The notes beneath the pieces are model-generated. The model was not told where the DNA came from. It made no database searches and was given only the letters and a program-made list of their open reading frames with translations. Positions 4,623 to 11,579 of a stretch of 13,506 nucleotides of DNA are shown piece after piece (positions within the stretch are counted from its first letter, which is position 1; the number at the start of each line of letters is the position of its first letter). A program made the position numbers and the translations under genes. This DNA is from Anaerolineae bacterium (lineage in GTDB: Bacteria > Chloroflexota > Anaerolineae > Anaerolineales > Villigracilaceae): the NCBI GenBank assembly GCA_003141915.1, contig PLNY01000252.1, positions 1-13,506 of the forward strand, written 5' to 3'.

Positions 4623-6812
4623 ATGCCATCCATAGGACAATCCTTCCCGCGTATCGATGCCCGCGGCAAAGTCACGGGCGAAACAGCTTATTCCGGCGAT
4701 CTTTCAATGAGGGGAATGCTCTATGCCAAAATATTATTCGCCGAGCGGCCTCATGCACGCGTCTTGAGCGTCAAGACAGGCAAAGCCGAGGCGGCGTCCG
4801 GAGTCGTTGCCGTTTACACATCCAAAGATGTTCCGGTCAATGAATACGGATTGCAAATACCCGATCAGCCCGTGCTTTGCGGGCCTGGTTCATCAAAGCC
4901 CGGAACGGATGTGGTTCGCTTTGTCGGCGATCAGGTGGCAGTCGTCGTCGCACAAACTGAAGCGGCGGCGCAAGCCGCATTAGGTTTGATTCAGGTTGAA
5001 TATGAAAACCTGCCGATTGTGTCGGACCCGCTCGAGGGGATGAAACCGGACGCGCCGCGCGTCCATGCTGAGATTGGCGACTCGAATATATGTGTTCACT
5101 ACAAGATCCGCAAAGGAGATATTGAAGCCGGCTTCGCCCAAGCTGATGTAATTATCGAAGGAGAATATCGAACTCCTGCGCAGGAACACGCCTATCTTCA
5201 ACCTGAGGCGGGTTTATCTTACATTGATGATGAAGGTCGCGTGACCATTGTATGCGGAGGGCAATGGACACATGCCGATCGTGAATCGATTGCGCACGCC
5301 CTGGATTTGCCCGAAGAACGCGTGCGCGTCATCTATCCGGCCATCGGCGGGGCATTTGGCGGACGCGAAGATTTATCGGTGCAAATTGATTTAGCGCTCG
5401 CGACCTGGAAATTACAGCGTCCGGTCAAAATCATCTGGAGCCGCCGCGAGTCGATCATCGGACACGCCAAGCGGCATCCCGTATTTTTACGCGCCAAATG
5501 GGGTGCGACCAAAGATGGCAAACTGGTCGCGGCGCAAAACGAAATCATCGGCGATGGCGGCGCGTATATGTACACTTCCAATAAAGTGCTGGGCAATTCG
5601 GCGATCACATGCACCGGCCCATATTTCATCCCGAATGTCAAAGCAGATGTTTACGGCGTTTATACGAACAATGTTCCCAGCGCGGCTTTCCGCGGCTTCG
5701 GCGCGCCGCAAGCCTTGTTCATGGCGGAAGGCCAAATGAACAAGCTCGCCGAAAAACTCGGCATGGACCCGGTTGAATTCCGCATGAAGAACGCGCTGAG
5801 GGATGGGCTGACACTCGATGTGGGCACACCCGCTCCGGGACCGGTCACTGTACCGCAAGTGATCGAAGCCGCGGCAAAGAAATTTGGCTGGACGCCAATC
5901 AACAAGTCGCCGACCAAGACGCGCCGCACTTCTTCCATCGCGCGCGGGGTCGGCTTCGCCGCCGGATTTAAAAATGTCGGCTTCTCGTTCGGTTATCAGG
6001 AAAACTCGTGGGCAAAGGTTGAAATCCACGGAAACAGCGAGATCGAAAAAGTCGTCCTGCATCAAGCCGCTGCCGAAGTGGGACAAGGCACGCATACCGT
6101 AATGGTGCAGATGGCCGCAGAGGCGATCGGCGTGCCTGCGCAAATGGTGAAATTAATAACTTCGGATTCCGCCAAGCAAGAAAGTTCCGGCTCCGTTTCC
6201 GCGTCGCGCATGACGGTTATGGCGGGTAACGCGATCAAAGGCGCAGCGGAGGCAGCGCTGAAAAAATGGCAGGCCGAAGAACGCCCCGCCATTGCGGAAT
6301 ATAAATATCTCGCGCCCAAGACCACGCATTTTGATGAGGAGACCGGTTATTCAACCCCGAACTTCTCTTATGCGTATTCGGCCCAGGCAGTTGAGGTGGA
6401 AGTGGATACGGAAACCGGGCAGGTTCGACTCATCCGAGTCACTTCGGCCGACGATGTAGGAAAGGCGATCAATCCACAGCTTGTCGTCGGACAAATTGAA
6501 GGAGCAGTGGTGCAGGCTCAAGGTTATGCGATCACGGAAGAATATAAAACCAAGGAGGGGCGTGTCCTGACCGATCAACTGAGCACCTATTTGCTTCCAA
6601 CAATTCTCGACATCCCGGAAAAAGTTGAATCAGTCATCGTTGAAGTGGCTGAACCAAATGGGCCGTGGGGCGCACGCGGCCTCGGAGAGATGCCGCTCCT
6701 TCCGCTGGTTCCCGCCATCGCCGCTGCGATCCACGACGCAACCGGCGTGTGGATCAACGAGTTCCCGTTCACGCCGGAGCGCGTGGCGCGCGCCCTCGGC
6801 AAGATCAAATGA
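4623..6812 (+). CDS. Molybdenum hydroxylase large (molybdopterin-binding) subunit, xanthine dehydrogenase family
   Basis: This 729-residue protein is the catalytic subunit that binds the Mo-pterin cofactor and hydroxylates an aromatic heterocycle or oxidises an aldehyde with water-derived oxygen. Start ATG 4623 has GGAG 7 bases upstream. The N-terminal a/b-hammerhead domain (about 15-135) begins with DARGKVTGETAYSGD. Pterin and active-site loops follow in family order: EHAYLQPEAG (188-197), GGAFGGRED (242-250), AFRGFGAPQ (355-363, with the substrate-side Arg at 357), GQGTHT (488-493), SGSVSASRM (522-530) and GARGLGEMPLLP (683-694). E689 in that last loop is the expected catalytic base. The CO-dehydrogenase signatures (AYRCSFR or AYRGAGR) are absent, so this is not CoxL. 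The substrate cannot be read from sequence. YqeB and YqeC downstream suggest a purine- or nicotinate-type, possibly selenium-dependent enzyme. Its FAD/FeS partner is probably the fused gene at 1755-3161. The stop overlaps the next start (ATGA). Confidence 0.95.
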   Translation: MPSIGQSFPRIDARGKVTGETAYSGDLSMRGMLYAKILFAERPHARVLSVKTGKAEAASGVVAVYTSKDVPVNEYGLQIPDQPVLCGPGSSKPGTDVVRFVGDQVAVVVAQTEAAAQAALGLIQVEYENLPIVSDPLEGMKPDAPRVHAEIGDSNICVHYKIRKGDIEAGFAQADVIIEGEYRTPAQEHAYLQPEAGLSYIDDEGRVTIVCGGQWTHADRESIAHALDLPEERVRVIYPAIGGAFGGREDLSVQIDLALATWKLQRPVKIIWSRRESIIGHAKRHPVFLRAKWGATKDGKLVAAQNEIIGDGGAYMYTSNKVLGNSAITCTGPYFIPNVKADVYGVYTNNVPSAAFRGFGAPQALFMAEGQMNKLAEKLGMDPVEFRMKNALRDGLTLDVGTPAPGPVTVPQVIEAAAKKFGWTPINKSPTKTRRTSSIARGVGFAAGFKNVGFSFGYQENSWAKVEIHGNSEIEKVVLHQAAAEVGQGTHTVMVQMAAEAIGVPAQMVKLITSDSAKQESSGSVSASRMTVMAGNAIKGAAEAALKKWQAEERPAIAEYKYLAPKTTHFDEETGYSTPNFSYAYSAQAVEVEVDTETGQVRLIRVTSADDVGKAINPQLVVGQIEGAVVQAQGYAITEEYKTKEGRVLTDQLSTYLLPTILDIPEKVESVIVEVAEPNGPWGARGLGEMPLLPLVPAIAAAIHDATGVWINEFPFTPERVARALGKIK

Positions 6813-7687
6813 ATTTTGATTTTATTTATCGAGGCGAGACGAAAGAAATTGACGAGAAGCTCCGCGCCTCGACTTGTGGCTCGTTCATCCGGCTTTCAAA
6901 CGGATTCACCCATTACGAATTATGCGGCCCCGATAGCGGCGAAGCTGTTGCGCTTGTGCATGGATTCTCGGTTCCATATTTTATCTTCGATCCAACGTTC
7001 GACTTTCTGGTTGACTCCGGCTTCCGTGTTTTGCGATACGATCTTTTTGGACGGGGCTTTTCGGATCGCCCGCACGTCAAGTACAACATGGATCTATTCG
7101 TAGATCAATTAAGAGAGTTATTGGATTCTTTAAACTTAAAACAAGTTAACTTGATTGGTCTCTCGATGGGCGGAGCAATCGCGTCCGTACTTACTGTAAA
7201 GTTTCCTGAGCGCGTCCGCAGACTCGTCTTGATTGATCCCGTTGGAATCCAATCTATCCCGCTCTCGTGGATATATAAAGCCGCGTTGCTGCCCGGCATC
7301 AGTGAATTGATTCTTGGCATGGTCAGTACCGATCGAATGGTTCAAAGCATGGCATCATGTTTCTTCAATCCCGAACACGGCAAAATATTTCAAGATCAAT
7401 GTCGCGTTCAGATACAGTACCGCGGCTTCAAGCGCGCCCTTCTCTCAACACTCCATAATAAAACCGTGGACGGCATTCCCGAAGTCTATCAACGATTGGG
7501 AAAGCTGGATATGCCGGTCCTGCTCATCTGGGGGCGAAACGATCGGACTCTTCCTCTTGAACAAAGCCGCGATATTTTGTCGGCTGTTCCGCGCGCGGAA
7601 TTTCACATCGTGGAAAATTGCGGTCATATTCCGCAATATGAAAAGCCGGAAGAAGTCAACTCGATATTGGCCGACTTTCTGCAATGA
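6809..7687 (+). CDS. Alpha/beta-hydrolase-fold enzyme
   Basis: A 292-residue serine hydrolase of the alpha/beta-hydrolase fold (AB hydrolase 1; MhpC/BioH/lipase-like). The start is taken as ATG 6809, which overlaps the stop of the hydroxylase gene by 4 bp (ATGA) and gives a typical family length; the frame stays open further upstream, but that part lies inside the hydroxylase gene and is not domain-like. The oxyanion-hole motif is HGF (51-53). RYDLFGRGFSDRP (76-88) is the usual strand-4 loop. The nucleophile elbow GLSMGG puts Ser at 119, the acid is D245 in WGRNDRT, and the base is H273 in NCGHIPQYEKPE. The catalytic triad is complete, and a cap region (about 148-215) is of normal size. No signal peptide is seen, so it is probably cytosolic. 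The substrate is unknown: it could cleave a carbon-carbon bond or ester in the product of the neighbouring hydroxylase, but that link is by co-transcription only. The next gene also overlaps by 4 bp. Confidence 0.92.
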   Translation: MNFDFIYRGETKEIDEKLRASTCGSFIRLSNGFTHYELCGPDSGEAVALVHGFSVPYFIFDPTFDFLVDSGFRVLRYDLFGRGFSDRPHVKYNMDLFVDQLRELLDSLNLKQVNLIGLSMGGAIASVLTVKFPERVRRLVLIDPVGIQSIPLSWIYKAALLPGISELILGMVSTDRMVQSMASCFFNPEHGKIFQDQCRVQIQYRGFKRALLSTLHNKTVDGIPEVYQRLGKLDMPVLLIWGRNDRTLPLEQSRDILSAVPRAEFHIVENCGHIPQYEKPEEVNSILADFLQ

Positions 7688-8376
7688 AATTCCTTTCACG
7701 TTATTTGAACAACGAATCCGGACTGAAAATTTTTGGCCTTCTTGCGGCTGCCACAGTCTTCTGCCTAATTCTTGTTAACATCCGCATGGCAGAAAATGGG
7801 AATTCCCGATACAATTATTGGTTCCTGATTCGCAACATATCACTTGCCTGGATACCCTTTTTGCTTGCCTTTGTTACCTATCACCTTGCATTGCCGCGCA
7901 AGATCAGCCTGACGATTCTTCCGATCAATATTTTCTTCTGGCTGATTTTCTTTCCCAATGCGCTTTACCTCCTGACAGATTTCCAGCATCTTCGCCTATA
8001 CTCCGATTCTCCTTCGCTTTGGTTCGATGTGATTCTGGTAACCTGGTTTGCATGGACGGGCGTTTTGCTGGGTATCGTCTCGCTTTATTGGATGCAGGAG
8101 ATTGTAAGCCGCGAGTTCAACCGGAACGCTGGATGGTTTTTTGTCGTTTGCGGAAACTTGTTGGGCAGTACCGGCATCTATCTGGGGCGTTTCGTGCGCG
8201 TCAACAGTTGGGATTTCCTAATCCATCCTGTTGGGATAATGAAAGACTTAATCGTTCCGCAGCCAGGCGAACATCCCGTTGAATATATTACCCTCTACAC
8301 CTTGTTCTTTACCTTTATGTACATCACGTTTTATGTCTTTGGAAATTTACTGCAAAAACAAACCACACAAAAATAG
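7684..8376 (+). CDS. DUF1361-family multi-pass membrane protein, copy 1
   Basis: A 230-residue integral membrane protein of the DUF1361 type, with about six membrane segments (around 15-33, 48-68, 76-94, 112-140, 150-168 and 200-222). Diagnostic blocks are LAWIPFLLA (54-62), FFPNALYLLTDFQHL (89-103), WFDVILVTWFAWTGVLLG (113-130) and GSTGIYLGRFVRVNSWD (161-177). The biochemical role of DUF1361 is unknown to me. Conserved polar residues (Asn92, Asp99, His102, Arg169, Asn174, Asp177) fall near membrane borders and could form a site. It begins in an ATGA overlap with the hydrolase gene, so it is translationally coupled to the metabolic run. It is a clear paralogue of the next gene. The domain name comes from motif recall, not a search. 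Confidence 0.88.
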   Translation: MKFLSRYLNNESGLKIFGLLAAATVFCLILVNIRMAENGNSRYNYWFLIRNISLAWIPFLLAFVTYHLALPRKISLTILPINIFFWLIFFPNALYLLTDFQHLRLYSDSPSLWFDVILVTWFAWTGVLLGIVSLYWMQEIVSREFNRNAGWFFVVCGNLLGSTGIYLGRFVRVNSWDFLIHPVGIMKDLIVPQPGEHPVEYITLYTLFFTFMYITFYVFGNLLQKQTTQK

Positions 8377-8410
8377 ATTCCGGCAGACTGCCGCGCGGAT
8401 ATTGAAGGAC

Positions 8411-8419
8411 TGGTAGAAT
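8411..8419 (+). promoter_or_regulatory. Candidate internal extended -10 before DUF1361 copy 2
   Basis: TGG followed by TAGAAT (8411-8419) matches an extended -10 with one mismatch and ends 8 bases before the ATG at 8428. The 51-bp gap (8377-8427) also holds the palindrome CGGCAGACTGCCG (8381-8393). No proper ribosome site is visible, so a near-leaderless transcript is possible. Confidence 0.35.
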
Positions 8420-8427
8420 CTTCAAGT

Positions 8428-9150
8428 ATGCTCAAAAAACTAAACGTCATCATGATTCAGCATAAATACAAAGCCGGTATTTTTATATTGCTTACTGCCG
8501 CCTCGGTGGTCTGCTTCATCCTCGTTTTGGCTCGTATAGCGTACAGCAATACCTACGGCTACTTGGGTTTGGTCTGGAATCTCTTCCTCGCATGGATTCC
8601 ATTTGTGCTGGCTTATCTCGCGTACATCCTTTCCTGGCGGCGACTATTGATGGTTCTTGTCATTCCCACATTTGCCATTCTATGGTTGATCTTTTTTCCC
8701 AACGCGCCTTATATTCTTACCGACCTTCAACATCTCGGACAAGCGTCGACAAATGCCTCACTGTGGTCGTCAGCAAATGTTCCGTTATGGTACGATGTAA
8801 TCTTGCTGGTTTGGTTCTCGTGGACAGGAATGTTGCTCGGAATCGTTTCACTCAACCTCATGCAGGAGATCATTCGACGCGAATTCGGAAGATGGTTTGG
8901 CTGGTTGTTCGTTTTCAGCGTAGCTGGACTTAGCAGTGCCGGTATTTATGTAGGACGCTTTATTCGTTTAAACAGCTGGGATATGTTGCAAGATCCGACC
9001 CATACCGCTTCCAATCTTTGGGATTGGCTTTCCGATCCCAGCCTGCGTTCTTTCGGATTCATTGGCTTGTACACGTTATTTTTCATCTTTGTTTATCTGA
9101 CAATTTACGCGTTCGGACATCTACAACAGGAACAAACGGGTAAATCATAA
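8428..9150 (+). CDS. DUF1361-family multi-pass membrane protein, copy 2
   Basis: A 240-residue paralogue of the preceding gene with the same order of blocks: LAWIPFVLA (54-62), FFPNAPYILTDLQHL (89-103), WYDVILLVWFSWTGMLLG (121-138) and SSAGIYVGRFIRLNSWD (169-185), then GLYTLFFIFVYLTIYAFG (213-230). It again predicts about six membrane segments. The match to the family (FPNAPYILTDL) looks closer than in copy 1. Differences from copy 1 are mostly in the first 45 residues, an 8-residue insertion near 105-118 and the loop at 186-210. It is the product of a tandem duplication, but the copies are well diverged and both intact, so both are probably functional, perhaps as a heterodimer. ATG 8428 is taken as the start; an in-frame ATG at 8452 is an alternative. 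The stop overlaps the next start as TAATG. Confidence 0.87.
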   Translation: MLKKLNVIMIQHKYKAGIFILLTAASVVCFILVLARIAYSNTYGYLGLVWNLFLAWIPFVLAYLAYILSWRRLLMVLVIPTFAILWLIFFPNAPYILTDLQHLGQASTNASLWSSANVPLWYDVILLVWFSWTGMLLGIVSLNLMQEIIRREFGRWFGWLFVFSVAGLSSAGIYVGRFIRLNSWDMLQDPTHTASNLWDWLSDPSLRSFGFIGLYTLFFIFVYLTIYAFGHLQQEQTGKS

Positions 9151-9956
9151 TGCCTGCGCTTATTCTCATTCGCGGCGGCGGCGATTTGGCAAGTGGCGTT
9201 GCATTGCGCCTGCATCGCGCCGGACTCAATGTTGCCATCGCTGAATTGTCTCAACCGCTTGCGGTGCGTCAGACCGTTTCATTCGCTACAGCGATTTACG
9301 AAAAAGAAATCAACGTGGAAGGAATCACCGCGCGCGTGGTGAGCAATCCCGCCGATACGCTCAAGATATTGAATGTCCTTGCAAAGCAACAAATACCGGT
9401 TCTGATTGACCCGGATTGCAGCGTCGCAAAGACGTTAAATCCGCTTGCCATCGTGGATGGACGCATGATGAAGCGCCCGCCTGAAGCGTTATCGCATCGA
9501 GCGCTTCTGTATCTTGGACTTGGACCGGGATTCACCGCTCCGCTCAATTGTCACGCCGTGATCGAGACTCAGCGCGGACATACACTAGGGCGCGTGATCT
9601 GGGAAGGTTCAACGCTCAGCGACACATCCAAGCCCGAAGGGGATCCGCGCCGCGTGTTGCGCGCACTGCAAGATGGTGTCATTGTTAATCATAAACAAGT
9701 CGGCGATCATTGCGAGCCTGATGAACTTATCGCTGAAATAGATGGCGCACAAATCAAGAGTCCATTCAAAGGCGTTGTGCGCGGACTGATCCATTCAGGC
9801 CTGAACGTAACACGCGGTATGAAGATTGGTGATATAGATCCGCGCGACGATGCTCGTCTTTGTGAATTAATCAGCGAAAAAGCGCTTGCCATCGGCGGCG
9901 GAGTCATGGAAGCGTTGTTGACGCGTCCCGAAGTGAGAAACAGACTATGGGCATAA
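9150..9956 (+). CDS. yqeB: YqeB (EF2563-family) selenium-dependent molybdenum hydroxylase maturation protein
   Basis: A 268-residue protein of the YqeB/EF2563 family, which is known as a marker of selenium-dependent molybdenum hydroxylase systems and is thought to act in maturing the Mo centre; its exact reaction is not established. The N-terminus carries a Rossmann-like IRGGGDLASGVALRLHRAG (7-25). The centre has LIDPDCS (85-91) and IVDGRMMKR (101-109). The family hallmark GLGPGFTAPLNCHAVIET (123-140), continuing QRGHTLGRVIWEG (141-153), is intact. The C-terminal region at about 183-232 (ELIAEIDG, SPFKGVVRGLIHSG, VTRGMKIGDIDPR) looks like a biotinyl/lipoyl-type barrel, followed by the IGGGVMEALL tail (248-257). 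The length is normal for the family. It overlaps the DUF1361 stop by one base, so it is co-translated with that gene. YqeC and MocA functions follow, supporting a shared role in the Mo cofactor. I identified this from remembered motifs; the assignment is strong. Confidence 0.9.
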   Translation: MPALILIRGGGDLASGVALRLHRAGLNVAIAELSQPLAVRQTVSFATAIYEKEINVEGITARVVSNPADTLKILNVLAKQQIPVLIDPDCSVAKTLNPLAIVDGRMMKRPPEALSHRALLYLGLGPGFTAPLNCHAVIETQRGHTLGRVIWEGSTLSDTSKPEGDPRRVLRALQDGVIVNHKQVGDHCEPDELIAEIDGAQIKSPFKGVVRGLIHSGLNVTRGMKIGDIDPRDDARLCELISEKALAIGGGVMEALLTRPEVRNRLWA

Positions 9957-9972
9957 TCCATTCATGCAGAAG

Positions 9973-9981
9973 TGCTACAAT
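9973..9981 (+). promoter_or_regulatory. Candidate extended -10 upstream of the 73-aa gene
   Basis: TGC followed by TACAAT (9973-9981) is an extended -10 with one mismatch in the 65-bp gap after yqeB. It would give a leader of about 33 bases that includes the AAAGAG-type ribosome site near 10008-10013. No -35 is evident. It could provide separate expression of the YqeC-MocA genes. Confidence 0.35.
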
Positions 9982-10021
9982 ACAAATATCCTAAAGAACA
10001 ACAGAAGAAAGAGTGTAACCT

Positions 10022-10243
10022 ATGAGCAGAGAAGATGAACTTCGCGATATCCTTAACAAAACCGCAAAAGAAATATCCCGCACACAAAGCAATCCGCGCA
10101 CATGGGTGTCATGGATGGTTTATCTGCTTGGACAGCTTGAACAAGAAGCGATCAACCAGAACCCCGATAAAACAGCCTTCAATGAAATGTTATCCGCCTT
10201 GCAGGATGTAATTAGAAACCGTCAGAAAACCGGCGGATGGTGA
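10022..10243 (+). CDS. Small helical protein of unknown function (73 aa)
   Basis: I do not recognise this 73-residue protein. The start at ATG 10022 has a purine-rich GAAGAAAGAG ribosome site about 8 bases upstream. It appears to be two or three amphipathic helices (EDELRDILNKTAKEISR, 4-20; TWVSWMVYLLGQLEQEAI, 27-44; FNEMLSALQDVIRNRQ, 53-68), with a Trp/Met/Tyr-rich centre and a Gly-Gly-Trp end. There is no signal peptide, cysteine pair or nucleotide-binding motif. It lies between yqeB and yqeC-mocA, with its stop only 4 bp before the TTG start of the latter, so it is very probably translated from the same message. A small accessory or adaptor role in cofactor handling is possible by position only. 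The intact frame and good spacing argue that it is a real gene. Confidence 0.7.
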   Translation: MSREDELRDILNKTAKEISRTQSNPRTWVSWMVYLLGQLEQEAINQNPDKTAFNEMLSALQDVIRNRQKTGGW

Positions 10244-10247
10244 TGCG

Positions 10248-11579
10248 TTGCAACTTTCGCAAGCCTTAAGAGTTTCAACATCAGCAAATAAAAAACAAGG
10301 GAATATTTTTGCATTTGTCGGCGCAGGAGGCAAGACCACAGCCATATTTCAACTGGCGTGCGAACTGCCTCCGCCCGTTCTTATCACTACGACCACCCAC
10401 CTCGGCTCATGGCAAATCCCGCTCGCCGATTCTCACATCGTCGCCCGTGAAGCAAGCGATCTTGCTGAGCTTGAATTTCGCGGCGTTACGCTTATTGGTG
10501 GTCCTATTCAAGATGATCGAATAACGAGTGTGAGTAAAGATGTATTATATTGGTTACACGCATACGCGCAAAAACATAATATTGCACTGCTCATCGAGGC
10601 AGATGGCTCGCGCCAGAAAGCATTGAAAACTCCAAACGATCACGAACCCGTTATTCCAGAATTTACGGATGCAGTCGTTGTTGTCGCAGGATTGGGTGGC
10701 TTAGGAAAACCGTTGAACGATGAATATGTCCATCGTCCGCAACTCTTCTCAACTTTGAGCGGACTCCCATTAAACGAGCTAATCACATCCAATGCTCTCG
10801 TCCGTGTCTTAACTCATCCCAATGGCGGACTCAAAAATATTCCATCTCACGCACGTCGAATCGTTTTGCTCAATCAAGCCGATACACCAGAATTGCAATC
10901 CATCGGCGGAAAGATGTCGGCTTCTCTGCTCGAGCATTTCGACTCGGTTGTCGTCGGCAGTTTACATCGATCACATTTTCAAACCTTTGAACGAACGGCA
11001 GGAATCATTCTCGCCGCCGGTGCATCGACGCGCTTCGGTCAGCCCAAACAATTGCTTGATTGGCACGGTGAACCATTTATCCGCGTTGCAGCGCAAACCG
11101 CATTGAGCGTGGGACTTTCCCCAGTTGTTGTTGTCACCGGCGCCAACGCGGATGAAGTTGAGTCAAAGATAAAGGATTTGCCTGTTATGATTGTTCGAAA
11201 CGAAAATTGGCAAAGCGGACAGGCATCATCAATTCGATCTGGAGTTAAAGTGCTACCAAAAGAAACAGGTTCCGCAATCTTTCTTTTAGCCGATCAGCCG
11301 CAAATCACAACAGATGTTATTCGAGCATTGATGGAACATCACGCTATGCAACTTTATCCAATCGTCGCTCCGTTAGTAATGATGGAACGACGTGCAAATC
11401 CCGTGTTATTCGACCGCGTCACACTTCCCGATTTGCTAAAGCTTGAAGGCGATGTCGGCGGACGCGCCATCTTCTCGAAATATCCGGTTGAATATTTGCC
11501 TTGGCATGATGACCGACTATTGCTTGACGTAGACAAACCCGAAGATTATCAGCGGCTGTTAGAAGACGATACATTATGA
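10248..11579 (+). CDS. yqeC-mocA: YqeC-MocA fusion: Se-hydroxylase accessory NTPase plus Mo-cofactor nucleotidyltransferase
   Basis: A 443-residue two-domain protein. Residues 1 to about 245 are YqeC, an accessory family of selenium-dependent molybdenum hydroxylases with a P-loop: FVGAGGKTTAIFQLA (23-37), ITTTTHLG (46-53), LIEADGSRQKALKTP (115-129), GLGGLGKPL (148-156), VHRPQLF (161-167) and the NQAD guanine-specificity-like motif (209-212). Residues from about 250 to 443 are a MobA/MocA-like transferase: IILAAGASTRFGQPKQLL (253-270), the Mg-binding LLADQP (346-351), the NPVLF block (384-388), GDVGGRAIF (401-409) and DVDKPEDY (427-434). MocA enzymes transfer CMP from CTP to Mo-molybdopterin to give MCD. 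TTG 10248 is the only sensible start: an upstream in-frame stop lies at 10209, a GGTGA ribosome site sits just before it, and the N-terminus then has the usual YqeC length. The two activities are normally separate proteins, as in E. coli. The stop overlaps the next MocA-like gene by 4 bp. Confidence 0.92.
   Translation: MQLSQALRVSTSANKKQGNIFAFVGAGGKTTAIFQLACELPPPVLITTTTHLGSWQIPLADSHIVAREASDLAELEFRGVTLIGGPIQDDRITSVSKDVLYWLHAYAQKHNIALLIEADGSRQKALKTPNDHEPVIPEFTDAVVVVAGLGGLGKPLNDEYVHRPQLFSTLSGLPLNELITSNALVRVLTHPNGGLKNIPSHARRIVLLNQADTPELQSIGGKMSASLLEHFDSVVVGSLHRSHFQTFERTAGIILAAGASTRFGQPKQLLDWHGEPFIRVAAQTALSVGLSPVVVVTGANADEVESKIKDLPVMIVRNENWQSGQASSIRSGVKVLPKETGSAIFLLADQPQITTDVIRALMEHHAMQLYPIVAPLVMMERRANPVLFDRVTLPDLLKLEGDVGGRAIFSKYPVEYLPWHDDRLLLDVDKPEDYQRLLEDDTL

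Noticed and set aside
6665..6808. Upstream extension of the alpha/beta hydrolase frame
   Set aside because: This part lies within the end of the Mo-subunit gene, is Arg/Pro-rich and domain-free; the ATG at 6809 gives the standard coupled start and normal family length.
4623..6812. Aerobic CO dehydrogenase large subunit (CoxL)
   Set aside because: The form I AYRCSFR and form II AYRGAGR active-site loops are absent; the sequence reads AFRGFGAPQ, typical of xanthine-dehydrogenase-type enzymes.
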